A stretch of DNA of 64,000 nt. Origin: Rhea pennata (Eukaryota > Chordata > Aves > Rheiformes > Rheidae). This document shows, one piece after another, positions 46,306-58,570 of the stretch. The notes under the pieces are model-generated. The model was not told the DNA's origin. It did not search any database and saw nothing but the letters and a program-made list of their open reading frames with translations. Position 1 is the stretch's first letter. Every line of letters starts with the position of its first letter. The translations under genes and the position numbers were made by a program. The DNA lies in assembly GCF_028389875.1 (NCBI RefSeq), contig NC_084670.1, forward strand, positions 38,219,333 to 38,283,332, read 5' to 3'.

Positions 46306-48925
46306 ATTCTTGCTCCTCACCCTCTGCTCCAGCACAGCTGCCAGGGAAAGGTAAGTCCTACTGGGAGAGCCTCAGGGGAAAGAGCCAAAGATCCCTGGCT
46401 CACCCTTAGGTGTTGGAAAACTCCCTCTTGCATCTCGAGAAGTTCCATCTGCCTCTTCCACCCTGCCCCATGCTCCCCTTCTGTTGGCCAAAGCAGAGCT
46501 CAGCATCTCCTGGGGACTCTCTTCCCCATAGGGAGGAGAGAGGGGACCTTCACCAGCCCCACACTGCCTTTTCCACCCTCAGCCTTTGCAGCTGTGCGTG
46601 CCTGGGTCTGCCCACTTCCCTTCACCATGATCAGGGCTGCACTGAAGCCCATGAAAATTCTGATGCTCCTAACCTCAAGCAAAGATCCACCCCACACCTG
46701 GAGCCTGGCCAGCCACAAAGTCGTCAGCCATCCAATGTCCCAGCTGTGCAACCAAGGGCAGGAGTCTTCACCTCAACTGCCTTGTTCATCCTCTGCTCTG
46801 GGCACCACTGCTGCTGTGCTAGATTGCCCAAGGCAGCTCCAACTCCCTCGAGGGCTGTGCTGGAGACATTCGGGAGCAGGCTTAGGTGCGGCTGGCACTG
46901 TGAGAGTGGGTTGGGAGAAGGCAGGTCCCCTCTATCATGATGGGACTGTGGGGCTGGGCAGAACGTTTCCCTGGGGAGCTCCTCAAGGAACCGCTGTGGG
47001 AGATCCTCCACTTCCATCCTGGCAGCAGCACCAGAGCTACGGCTGCTTGGGTGGAAGTGCACACAGAGTAGAAGGGGCATGGGCTGCCTGGGGGAACATC
47101 GCAACCTTGTCCATGCAAGCAAGGAAGGGGTGAGGAATGCCAGAGTTCAGCTGGAGCTGGCACCAGGGACCTCGGATGAGGAAAGGGCTGGAGTATTATT
47201 AAATGACTCTTAAACGATCCCTCAGACTCTAGGGGTGGAGGCGGTCTGAGCACTCAGCCCTTGCACATTCTGGGCTGTGCCCCATGTGGTGGTGAGCAAA
47301 CAGCTGTACTCCAGGATTTGCTGGGATCTGGTGCAAAAGAGAGGCCATGCAAGACTGGGATTTTCCCCTCTGCCAGGATACACAGACCTGTGTGGGGCTG
47401 GTCTGGGATGATGGCCCCTCATGCAGCTTCCCCAGTGTGTCCATGCAACACAGCGAACACCCTAGGCTCTTCTCTCCTGCACCCTCCACGTTCTGGTGCC
47501 TTTCCCTTGAGACCTTCATTTGCCCCACAAGCACACAGCTCTGTGCTCCCATACTGCGCGTTCACATACAGCAACTGAATGGCAGCATTTTCCCTCTCCC
47601 AGGGCCATGTGTTCTTGTGCCAGGCTCAGGTATTTGGTGTGTGTCTCCCAGGGAAAGGTACCAGGCGGGGGAGGCTGCTACAGATGGTGAGGATCCAAAA
47701 CAACAGATTCTGGAGCTGGAGGGATTATCTGCACCTGAGGAGTGCCTCAGTGAGGCCAAGAGTTATAAATACCATCCAAGGCCACCTCCTCCGCCAGCTT
47801 AGAGGTGCTGCTGGGTGAAAATGGAGCCACTCTAGGTTTCTAGGCAAGATTTATCTTCTGCAAAGACTGTGATGTTTCCAACAGGAAAAGCATTACTGCC
47901 CCGAACTGTAGTCCCCGCGAATGTTTCCCAGGAGGACTCAGAAGAGAATTTCACCTTCCAAGCATGTTGAAAATATGAAAATGCCCTCCAGCATCGAAGA
48001 GCTACTGGTACTTCCTATGTCAAGACTTCCCCTTTCCAACCATTGGTGCTACTCAGAGCTACTTTCACAGGGGCTGACGTGTCCAAGCAGCAGAGACTTT
48101 GGTTTCTTCAGATTTCCTTCTGTACCAGAGGCTAGATGAGGCAATCATCTCCTTCAATTTCAAGTCAGTTTTTCTTTTCTTTTCCAAATACAGCTTCCAG
48201 GTTGGGAAGCCCCAAACGACAAGCCGGACTTGAAAGGTGAGAGAAGTCAGAAAACTGAGCCTGTAATAGCCTGATCATCTCCTCCTATGGTCACCAGCAC
48301 CTGTGACATCAGAGACCCCAATGAGCCTCCCAGCTTGGAATCAGGCACAGAGCATGAAGGGGAGGCAACTGCCTGGCCAGTGGCAGAGCAGCTGCTCACC
48401 TGACCAAATACAGCCAATTTGCAAGGGGCCACCACTACTCATGATTGTAAAGCATCAGAGCTGCAGGATGTGCAGGGGTTCTGCAGGCAGCAGCCCCATG
48501 GAGGGCTGTTAGAGTGGTTTTTAAGACTGTGGAATGATGGGGCAGAGGCTGCTTATTCTGCTAGAGAGGAGCTCAGTAGGATGGGGTCTCCACCCCAGGG
48601 TCCCACCTTCTGCAACATCCTCCACATCCTGCAACTGCAAAACTGAGGTAGTGTCCTCCTTTCAGGGTCCAAAAAGTCCCAGAGAAGCCAGCCAAATCCC
48701 TGCTTGCAGGAACTCAGGGATAAGCCCATCCAGTGGACTCCAGGCACCCTGTTGGATCCAAGGCAGCAGAAGCCCGGCACAAGCCCCCTGCCCAGTGTAG
48801 CCTGGGGGCGGCTCAGGCCTCTCTGGAGAGCCCCAGCCCTGCAGGGAACAGCCCTTCTGGCCTGTTGTCTTCAGAGCCAGAAGCATCCTCCCAAGCCATT
48901 TCACAGCCCTGTTGCTGCTGCTCAG
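46306..48925. other. Palindrome 2 spacer, non-coding part 2
   Basis: Contains a partial copy (47395-47600) of the LTR-like repeat at 13689-14335. Otherwise no gene or repeat was recognised. Long open frames (46410-46940, 46594-47133) are on overlapping phases and look like shadows of C-rich DNA. Confidence 0.4.
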
Positions 48926-48929
48926 CTGC

Positions 48930-49690
48930 TCAGGCTGAAGTGACCTCACAGCTGCTCTGCTGATGCTGTTCCTGCTGCTGGCCTATCCGGTACTCGGGCA
49001 GCAGTGACCTCACGGTCTGCACTGAGGCCATGAACCTGCTTCTGGCCTGTCAGCAGCAGAGGCAGAGGGGACTTTACATGAAACCAAAAGCATCGGAAAG
49101 CCTGCTGATGACATGTAATCTATAGAGATGGAAGTGACCTCACAATCAGCATCAGAGCCCTGTCCCTGCCTTTGACCTGTCAAGTACTCAGGCAGCAATG
49201 ACCTCACAAAGAACATACAAGCCATGTCCTGTTTCTGGCCTATCACCACCAGAGATTGAGGTGACATCACTAGAAGATACAAGAGCTTCCTGCTGGCCTA
49301 TCAGGTACTGAGGCAGCAGTAACCTCACAATCAGAATGGAAGCCATGTGCCCACTGCTGGCCTATCAGCACTCAGGCAGAAGTGACCTCACAAGCACAAA
49401 CTTCTGTCTTCTCTCTGCTTCTGGTGTATCAAGTGCTGATGGGAAAACGATCTCAAAAACAGTATCAAAGCCATAAGCCTGTTCCTGGCCTCTGAGTAGC
49501 AGATACAGAGGAAACAGAAAGAATTTTAATGAACCAAGAGTCTGCTGTAGCCCACCAGCTTCAGAGAGAAGTGACCTCACAATATGGATCTAAGCCATGT
49601 GCCTGCTGCTGGCCTATCAGGTGCTTGGGTGGTGGTGACCTCACAAGCACAAACCCCAGCCATGTCCCTGGTGCTGGCCTGTCATGGTCT
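48930..49690 (-). repeat. Degenerate tandem repeat, period about 64 bp, spacer array
   Basis: Units 'ctgctgctggcctatcaggtactcaggcagaagtgacctcacaa..' recur, for example at 48982, 49046, 49297 and 49361. This is the same family and orientation as 54640-55360 and inverted relative to 31240-32425. It lies inside the palindrome spacer, so it is a third, separate array. Confidence 0.8.
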
Positions 49691-50670
49691 CACACACAGG
49701 TCACCATGTCATTCACTCCCACGAACCCGGGGAATGGTGTTCTCCAGGATTTGCTTGTCCTGCAGTGGCTTTCCAGGATCTGGGAAAGGGCGTAGGAAGT
49801 AGCAGGGACCTGGCAAAATGCACATATCAGCACCATCACCTCATGAGCTATGGGACCTGTTCCTCTTCCCCTCAGTCCTTGGAGCTGCCAGCTCCTCTAC
49901 AGCAGGGTGACAAGAACCTGAGCTCTCCTTGCCCATCAGGAAGGCATGCTCCCATAAGCCCTGTTGGTTGCTTGTCTCCAAGTGCCTAGTCCAGGAAGTG
50001 TGTGCAGGGCTGTTCTCACAGCCCCAGGCAGTGCAGTGCTATGAGGATCCCATCAGGCCTGCTCTTCCAGCACTTCCTCAAACAACATGCTTGGGAGGAA
50101 CAGGAAGGGCTGGGTCCCATCTGTGCCCCTCCAGCTGGCTGCACGGAACATCTTGAGTGCTTATGGGAATCCATCAGGAGCATGCCCTCAGGTGCTACTG
50201 GTCATGGAAGAAATGGCCTTTCCAGAGAAGTGGTAAATGTACCTATAGTTAGAGATGTTTAGTGCTGAGACTCCTGACCCGAATCTCCCCTTTTGATTAA
50301 TTTCTACTTTCTTTCTCCACTCCTCCCACAGAAATGCATTTTACTCTGTGCAATATGTCAGGAGTCCACACCACAAGTAAAGGAGGCCGAATCCAGCCCT
50401 GCGGCTCAGGGCTTGGGATCTTTGGCACCTCAGCAGGGTCACCGCCACTTGGCTTTTCCAGACCTGTGCTGTGAGCTCTCACGCACATACTTACTCTTTC
50501 CCTCAGATGCCCAGATTTTTGGCCTGGCATTTCCTTAGACTCAGTTCTTTCCTCACAGTTCTGCTCTATTATGCGAGGGAAAGAATAGAGACATGGTAGA
50601 CTGAGGTGTGGCCCTAGGAAACATGGCTGAAGAGCACAGAAGGTGTCAAGCAGTTCATAGGCACCCTTGT
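49691..50670. other. Upstream flank of the right OR pseudogene, non-coding
   Basis: No gene supported. This is the innermost spacer next to the palindrome 2 right arm. It may contain the relict 5' region of the OR pseudogene. Confidence 0.4.
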
Positions 50671-50694
50671 CGATGTTGTACACATACAACATCG
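50671..50694. repeat. Perfect 10-bp hairpin just before the OR pseudogene start
   Basis: CGATGTTGTA, loop CACA, TACAACATCG. The former start codon of the pseudogene (50696) follows one base later. Function unknown. Confidence 0.85.
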
Positions 50695-50695
50695 T

Positions 50696-51737
50696 ATGGA
50701 GAAAGAGAAAGGGAATAACTGCACATCATCAAGTGAGTTCCTCCTGCTGGGAATGGGGAACATCCCCCTCACTCCATACACCACTCTTCCTCCTCTTGCT
50801 CCTGATCTACTTGGTGACCGTGGTTGCGAACAGCCTCATTGTTGTGCTGGTGGTGGCAGACCGGCATCTGCAGAGCTCCATGTACTTCTTCTTGGGCAAT
50901 CTGTCCTCTGTGGAGACCTGCTGCAGCTCCACCATCCTGCCCCAGCTGTTGGCCAGCTTCCTGACTGGAGACAGGACTATCTCTGCTCAGGGTTGTATGA
51001 CTCAGCTCTATTTCTTCATTGGTTTTGCAGTTACAGAATGTTTCCTGCTGGCATCCATGTCCTATGATCGGTACTTGGCCATACGCCAGCCCCTGCTCTA
51101 TGCAAGCCTCATGACCTGGAAGGTTTGTCTCCTGATGGCAGCTGGGTCTGGGCCAGGAATTTGGTGTTTTCTATTATAGCCACTGTCTTCTTATCAAGGT
51201 TAAAGTTCTGTGGCCCTGCTGCAACTGACAACTTCTCTGATTTTACTCCTTTGCTGGAGCTCGCCTGCACTGACACCAGTGTAGTTAAAATAGTAACTTT
51301 CATCCTGACTCTCCTGGATTCAGTCTTCCCCTTCCTGATCACGCTGGCCTCCTACGTGTCCATCATAATTGCCATCCTGAGGATCCCCTCCAGCATGGGC
51401 ATGCAGAAGGCCTTCTCCACCTGCTCCTCGCGCTTCACTGTCGTCACTGTTTTCAACGGCTCCCTCATCATTGTCCACATGCTGCCCAGAACCCCCAGAC
51501 TCAGACAGCTCAACAAGGTGTTCTCCTTCTTCCTACCCTGTCCTCACGCCCCTGGTCAATCTCCTCACCTACAGTCTGCAGAGCAAGGAGCTCAGGAAGG
51601 CCCTGAGGAAAGCACTCAGGAAAGATTTGGGTGGTACCCAGGGCTCATGCCAGTTGACATGGGCACAAACAACTTCTAACTTCTACAAAGCCAAGTACTG
51701 TGTACTGCAAGATCTCTTTAGAAGTGTGCGGCCTTGA
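50696..51737 (+). pseudogene. Olfactory receptor pseudogene (non-family-14, OR6/OR11-like), right arm copy, frameshifted
   Basis: Retains most of an OR. It starts MEKEKGNNCTSSSEFLLLG at 50696, with TM1 VANSLIVVL, MYFFLGNLSSVE in TM2, SYDRYLAI at the TM3 end, CGPAATDN in ECL2, KAFSTCSSRFTVV in TM6, and PVLTPLVNLLTYSLQ in TM7. The frame shifts at about 50783 (before LFLLLLLIYL), about 51140 (near MAAGSW) and about 51520 (before PVLTPL), so it cannot make a receptor. The KAFSTCSS and TDNFSDF motifs separate it from the family 14 genes nearby. The left arm holds its truncated inverted copy. The exact OR subfamily is not certain. Confidence 0.9.
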
Positions 51738-52104
51738 GATTGCCTGTGGAGTGCTAATGGGAGGAAAGGGAAAGCTCTGTAGAAAGAAATGCTCTTATTT
51801 TAGAAAAAGAAAGTTAAAAAGGTCATGTATTAACTTTTTCTTTGATTATAAGGAGTGTGGTGTTCCTACATGTATCAACTGTTTTCTTTCTCGGAGAATC
51901 TGGAAGGAATAAATTTGGGATGGCAGATGAATTCCTTCCACGGGCACGCCTGGGGGGATCCATCTTGCTTTTGGTCCCTGAGATGGGAGACATCTCCCTC
52001 AGCATTGCACATTTCTAGGGTAGAAGCTGACATGTCAGCCGGCAGTAAATATTACATCTCTCTGGACTTCTAAGGAAAAATGTGCCGTTTCTGTTTGGGG
52101 GCTC

Positions 52105-52123
52105 AGGTGGGTTAAACCCACCT
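52105..52123. repeat. Perfect 9-bp inverted repeat marking the empty satellite site
   Basis: AGGTGGGTT, a single A, then AACCCACCT. In the left arm the matching sequence is split: gaggtg remains at about 35930-35935 before the satellite, and tttaaccaacct at about 42636-42647 after it. This is the unoccupied allele of the satellite integration or expansion point. Confidence 0.85.
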
Positions 52124-54639
52124 CAACTATATTCCCTCCTGTGGCTTGGCACAACCTCAAGGACCAGCTAGGGTTACAACAAGTGGTTGGATGGGGTGAG
52201 CACTCATGCCTTCTCCAGCAGCAAGAGGAAATGGAAAAGCCTGAGTGAGGCAGGCAGTTCCTGTTGCTGAGGGCTAGCAAAAGAGATTCAAGCAACACCT
52301 GGGCCTCCCTCTTCCACACTGTCCCTGTCCACCGAGGGAACAGCAAAACCCACTCCAGCTGTTCTTCTCTGACTCCAGCTGCAGCTCTGCTCCTCACCCA
52401 TCACCTTCTTGTAGGGAGATGGCACTATCATCCTTCCTCCCTACTCCTTTACTCTTGGAGCATCAGGCTTCTCTCCCCAGCCCTCATTCCTATTGCAAAG
52501 CTTTTACCAGTCCTCCAGAGCCTAGGACAGGGGTGGGCCTGGGGACCACATTCCCCATGCATCTCAACTCCTTTATCTCCCTGTGCTATGGGACCTTGGG
52601 AGTCTCATCCTACTTGATGGTATTTGCCACCAAGAAACACTCCTGAATCCTCTTCAGCTTTCTCACCAAGAGTCACAAGTCCTCTTCTGAAAAGCTGATC
52701 TCTCATCAGTCAGGCGTGTGCTCACCTTTTGCACAGGGCTACTGGGGTTATCCCACCCCAGGTTCAAGACTCTCTCCTTTCCTTGCCTGAATTTCAGGAG
52801 GCTCCTGCCAGCCCAAATCTGCAGTGCATTGAGGTTCCTATGAATAGCAACCAGCCCTCTAGAGTACTGAGCAGCAGATGACAGAGACCAGAGTTCTCAG
52901 GTCACTGATGGATGGGCACTGAGTAAACCTTCCCACTATGGACCTGCAGAGGATCAAGCCCCGATCCATTAACTGATCACAAGGGCACAAAATTATCCGG
53001 GGTCTCCTGGGAAAGGGGAGACTCTTCCGGGGATATTGGAGAGAGGCTGTCACACTGCGTAGAATTTGGTCTGGCATGTTTTACGAGGATTAGGGGAGTG
53101 TAGAAAGCTTATGCTGGAATGTCCAGGAAGAAGGCCAAAAGTGGGGAAAAGAGGAGATCCAGGGGAATCAAGAAGAGGAAGAATGGAGAAATGGAAGGGA
53201 GGGGCAAAGAAAGAGAGCAGTTCCATGTTAACAAGCTGCTGGTCAGTACGCTTGTCTGGCTGACGTAAGGGTATGCATAATGTGAGAGCATCTGCTTCAT
53301 GAAGACTATCCGGTCTCAGACCTTTCCAGTGCAAAAGGGATAATAAGTAAAGAGAAAGCATTTAGGAAAACGACATAGACACAAACATGATAGACAAGGA
53401 GTAACAGAGATGATGCTGAGACCAACATTCCCCAGTCATTAACTGATGGGCCATGAAGAAAGTACAAGCATAGCTTTGGAGAGGGCCAACCTAGACTTTG
53501 TAATAGATAAGAAGTGGGAAAGAAGACATGAAGGCTTTGGATATTTGAGAAGTGCTTGAAGGAATGTGTAAAACTGATTAAGGAATGTCTAGGGAAGGGA
53601 ATCAGGGTAGAACAAGGATCTGAGGTAACATCTTTTCAAAACTGACTTGCTGACCACTGGCAGAAAAAGGAGCCAGACTGATTCACTGGGCTTATTTCTG
53701 TGTCTCCCTCAGAAGAAGACAGATCATCTTCCAGATTCTTCCACTGTCTCTCTAATGATGACAAAGTGAGCCTAGACCACAATCTTAGATACTCAGTGTG
53801 GCATGACGTGACACTCACATCCTGCTCTGGAGGATCACTGTACTGTGATGGTACAGTGGAGAGCATCCAAAACGCCTTCCAGATACCTGGATGCACCCAA
53901 AGAGTCCCTAGGCATCCTTCAGATGGTGTTCAATAAAATCCTCCAGCATGTCTTTAATCTCAGTGCACAATTGCTGCTCAATATGTTTGTTGTCATTTAA
54001 ACTTTTAAATAGTGCTATTGTCTGCCTGGCTTGCACTTCCATCACTTTAATTTGTTTTAGATCTTGGCTCTTGAATGTCTGACACATCCTTTTGCAGAGG
54101 GGAGCGGAGGCACACAGAGGTTGAAAAGGTCTTAGTAAGTTAGATCTATGGATGCTATGGCCCCTATCAGTTATGATCAGTGCAAGGAAATGCACTATGG
54201 AGTTGATGTCCTCAGGACATTTATCGTGGTCAGGTGGGATTAGACACATAACCCACATAGCATTTTAATCTGACCTAACTCCTCATACTTCCCTAAGAAA
54301 GAAAGAGGAAGAATCAGCATTTCTAGGACATGAATCACCCTGTTTTCAGAGAAATAATTACAAATTACTGAGGAGAAACATTCGTTCAGAGCAGGTCCAA
54401 CATATCCGTGTGTAAGACTCACATACACCCAATGGGAGAGCCTCCCAGGATGGCCTTGCAGACTGAGGATGGGAGTTACTGCCTATGGGTGTATGAGAGT
54501 CATTTTGGAATGCTGGGATGGTGCAAGACTTGCTATGGAGTGTTTAGGGAAGGATCAAAGGTAGGAAAAGGGCAGTAACCAAGACAACCCAGCAGTAATC
54601 TCCATGACGCTGCTCTACCAGGTATGGACTGAAAAGGGG

Positions 54640-55360
54640 CCTCACATTAAGTCCTGAAACTGTGTCCCTGCAGCTGTCCTATCAGCTACTGACTCACCAT
54701 TGACCTCGCAAGTGGCAGCAGCAGCAATGTGCATACCAAGGCTACATTGACTTTACACTCAGCCTCCAAGCCATGTGCCTACTGCTGGCCTATCACGGAC
54801 TGAGGCAGAAGCACCTCACAATCTGCACAAACAGCAGGTGGGTGCCTCTCCCTGGCCTATGAGGTGCTGAGGCAGAAGTCACCTCACAGTCAGCACCCAA
54901 GCCAGGTGCCTGCAGCTCACCTATCAGGTACTGAGGATAAAGGGACCTCACAAGCACCCATCCTCCCCATGAGCCTGCTGCTGGCCTATCAGGTACTCAG
55001 GCAGAAAGGACCTCAAAGTCCACACTGAAGGTATTAATCAGTTTCTTGTTTATTTGGAGAATACACAGAGGTGACATCACAGGAACCTGCACCAACCAAG
55101 AGCCTGCTGATGGTCAATCAACCCCAGAGAACAAAGTGACCTCACAAGCAGCATCCAAGGAACATGCCTTCTACTGACCTGTCATTAACATAGTCCCGAG
55201 TGACTTTACAGGCACACGTATCATACATGTGCCTTTAACTGACCTATCAGGCACACCAGGGGAAGAAAAGTCACTCTGAGCATCCAAGCCATGTTCGGCC
55301 TGGCTGTTTTCACGGCCTGCCACCTTCTGCTGGCATATGAGGTACTCAGGGAAATCAGAC
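54640..55360 (-). repeat. Degenerate tandem repeat, period about 65 bp, right arm array
   Basis: The phrase 'cctatcaggtactgaggcagaagtgacctcacaa' recurs at about 54789, 54856, 54920 and 54985 (spacings 67, 64 and 65). It is the mirror of 31240-32010. Confidence 0.8.
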
Positions 55361-56806
55361 ACGCTGGAATGGCCAAATGTGACTGCATGTATTAAACTCT
55401 TTATTTGTACTTCAGAGATAACAGTGGGACATCTGTGCTCCCAGCTCTCCTGGGAACCACTGCTTACAATCATGTGTCTTGGATTTCATGACTCTGACCA
55501 CTTCTCCCCAGTGTGGAAGGTGAGCAGCTCAGTGGTTGCTCCCATGGGAGACAAGTGAGGCTTTCCCCCCACCTGCAGCTGTGCTGCCAGTTTGCCATCA
55601 GCCCCCTCTGTACCTGAAGCCTGGCTCTGCTCAAGGGCAGGGGCCCAGCTGAAGGCATGACTTCTTCTATCCCTTGGGCTCCCTCCCCCCTGGGAAATGT
55701 TCACGGAGATAAAGCAAACTAATCACCTTTGGCCCCTCTCTAAACAACACAGAGAGACCAGTTACAGCTTTGTCAGTTGTTTCATCAGAGGATGGTTATC
55801 TACAAGAGGTGGAAAAATCCCACCCCCGGATATCTATATTCCCATGTCTTAAATAGGCAGGACACCTAGATGGGGACAAGAAGGGAGCTCATTACCCTTG
55901 GTTCAGGTTTTCATTCAGATGACACAATCTGGGCATTGCATGCCCGTTTAGAAGGCCCTGGGCTGGAGTAGAAGTGGGGCATAGCCTGGATGGGCAAGGG
56001 AGCATCACATGGAGCTCTTTCTGGTGCCACGGCAGAACTCTCATTTCCCTAAAAGACCTGGGCACTGCTGGGCACTTCTCATGCGCTTCCCACCATTGCC
56101 CTTAGGAGCTGCTCCACAGTGAGGAGTGGGGATGGGAGATATTGGGGCCACGCTGGGGCTGTTCCCTCACAGACAGAGGCACAGGGACCTCTTGAAGACA
56201 AGTTTTGGGTGATGAGGTGGGAAGAGCATACTATTTCCCTGGATGAAAAGGTGAGCTGAGAGCAAGGGAGTAAGCAAGATAGAAGGCTGCTGGACCAAGA
56301 CCATTAGCCTGGACTGCTGTTCCTTGTTCCCAATGGTCCTGAGGCTATTCACCAAGCATAAGAGCTTTGAGAGCTCCTTCCCAAGGTGTCACACAAAGAC
56401 ACAAGAGCCCTACCTGAGGGTCCTATCTGGCTCCAGGGACAATGTGGCAGGCAGAACTCCTGGGTCCTGTGGCTGAGGCTGCCCTGAGCCCCAGCTCTAT
56501 CCACTAATGTCAGGGAGCAATGCTGGTTCAGGTTTTCCCGGGCATAGCCACCTCCTGCTAGTGTATGAAGTACTCAGGGAAGTCAGACACGCTGGAATGG
56601 CCAAATGTGACTGCATGTCTTAAACTCTTTATTTGTACTTCAGAGATAACAGTGGGACATCTGTGCTCCTAGCTCTCTCGGGAACCGACTGCTTACAGCT
56701 GTGTGTCTTGGGTGGCATGTCTCTCACCACTTCTCCCCAGTGCGGAAGGTGAGCAGCCCACTGGTTGCTCCCATGGGAGACAAGTGAGGCTTTCTCCCAC
56801 CTGCAG
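55306..56806 (+). repeat. Direct duplication (55306-55578 and 56534-56806) enclosing a 1-kb block
   Basis: Two direct copies of about 273 bp ('aagtactcagggaagtcagacacgctgg' to 'cccacctgcag') lie 1228 bp apart. The left arm has a single copy at about 31080-31290. Between them, 55580-55990 resembles 19060-19460 of palindrome 1 ('catcagaggatggttacctaagagaggtgg' type), and 56010-56530 is an inverted copy of 61690-62210. The structure looks like an insertion with a long target duplication or an unequal-exchange product. Confidence 0.7.
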
Positions 56807-58334
56807 CCATATGGCTGTTGCTTCCTCTCCCTCTCGTCAGAGAGAGCAGGAGAGGGGGAACAGAGCAGCTGCCATGAGCTGCCAGCAACAAACTCTCTCC
56901 AGACACAAGAGCCATGGGACAGTTCTATGCAGCGGGAGGGGACTAGCAGTTTCCCAGGGTGTGTCCTCAAGGCAGGAAAAATCAACAGGAACTTAGAGAC
57001 GACTGGTCATCCGTCAGAAACAGTTATGAGTCTGCCTGTCTGCACAGCTCTCTGGATCACCACACCAAAGCCACAGGCAGGACAAATCCCCAGAGTCTTT
57101 CCCTTCAGGATGCAGGACACTTGCCACTTGCACACTCCCCAGGCACTGCTCTGCTCACTGCCTTCCCTTGGCTGCTCAGCCCAGGCACACACAGAAGCTC
57201 TTGTGGTGACACCAGAAAGTGGCCAAGGCACTCTGGGATCACAAGGCATGTGGAAAAACCTGAGCACAAGACCAGGGCCACAGCTGGCTCCTTGGGCAAT
57301 GCTGCTGCTTTCAGAGGGAAGGAGGCTGCTCCCTGTGGGCACAGCAGACTGCTGCCTCGTCCCTGGACCCCACCATGCCATGAACCTCCACCTGAGAACA
57401 ATGGTTAGGGGATTTGTTTTGTAATGCTGAAATTACAGACACAATTCAGAAATGCTTGGAGGTCCTGCAGGTCTCCTGAGCCCAAGGCAACCTCTGTCCC
57501 TTTCCTTTCATCAGTTGGGCAGGGAGGCTCTGTGAAGGGAGAAAGGATGCAGAGTCTTTGAACTGAGACCCAAGCAATGAGACTGCCCCAGACTGGAGGT
57601 CTGCTGAAATGCCAGCTGCCCTGGGGGCACAGGCTCTGGAGCAGGAGACCTGGCTCTGTACCTGTACTCATGGGGCACTGGCTGATGCCTTCATGCCACC
57701 TGCTGCCTAGCACTGGGCACATCTTCATCCCTTGCAGGGTGAGAAGCCCAAGCACTGCGAGACTTCCTCAGCTCACACACAGGAGGCTTTCAGGCACTTA
57801 GACATAGGCCTTCAAGACATGCTGCGCTTTAAGAAGAGAGTCTTTAATTCATCTTACTGGCCATTTTATAGGCCCCATAGGAAAGGAGGGGGCACAACAG
57901 CATTCGCTGAGCAGGCCAGTAGTAACAGCTTTTGTGGCATGAGGAAGCAGAAGGAGAGCAGAGGTACCAGGAGGTGAACTCACACCCTGTCACCCATGGC
58001 AGCCAAGTGCATTGAGGGGAGCCTTCACATCCATATGTAGCCTCACCTCACTCACTTGCAGCTGCTTTCAGAGGGTCATGATCTTGGCAAAGATGTTGAC
58101 AGCTACAGCGATGTACCCTGGCATCCTCCCACCAGCCATGTGGGCACTAGAACTGCACTGGGAGCCTACATGAGTGGAGGAACCTAGAAAGAAAATTGGA
58201 GGGTTATTATCAGTTCTGCTGGCCTTACATAGTCACAGCAGCCCGGGGAAATGTCTCCCTACTGTATTGAACCGAACAATCATCAGAGCACTGACAGTCG
58301 GGCCCTTGGAGACACTGGACTCCTGGTTTGGGCA

Positions 58335-58570
58335 AAACTAAGACCTTTTTTTGGATGCTTGGTCTTGTCTGAGCTTCCCAGTTCCAGAAAGGCACTGACA
58401 CACAGGAGGAAGTCCAGCACAAGGACACCAAAACGGTCAGGGGCTGAAGCATGGGGCAGATAAGGAGAGGCTGGAAGAGCTGGGTATGTTCAGCCCAGGC
58501 AAGAGAAGGCCCAGAGAGATTGTGAATCTCCATCCTTGGAGATATTCAGAACTTGATGGGACAAGGACTG
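58335..58570 (+). mobile_element. CR1 LINE 3' fragment (right arm copy)
   Basis: Mirror of 29270-29500, now in sense orientation: 'agaaggcccagagagattgtgaatctcc' follows 'aggagaggctggaagagctggg'. Same internal deletion as its partner. Confidence 0.8.
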
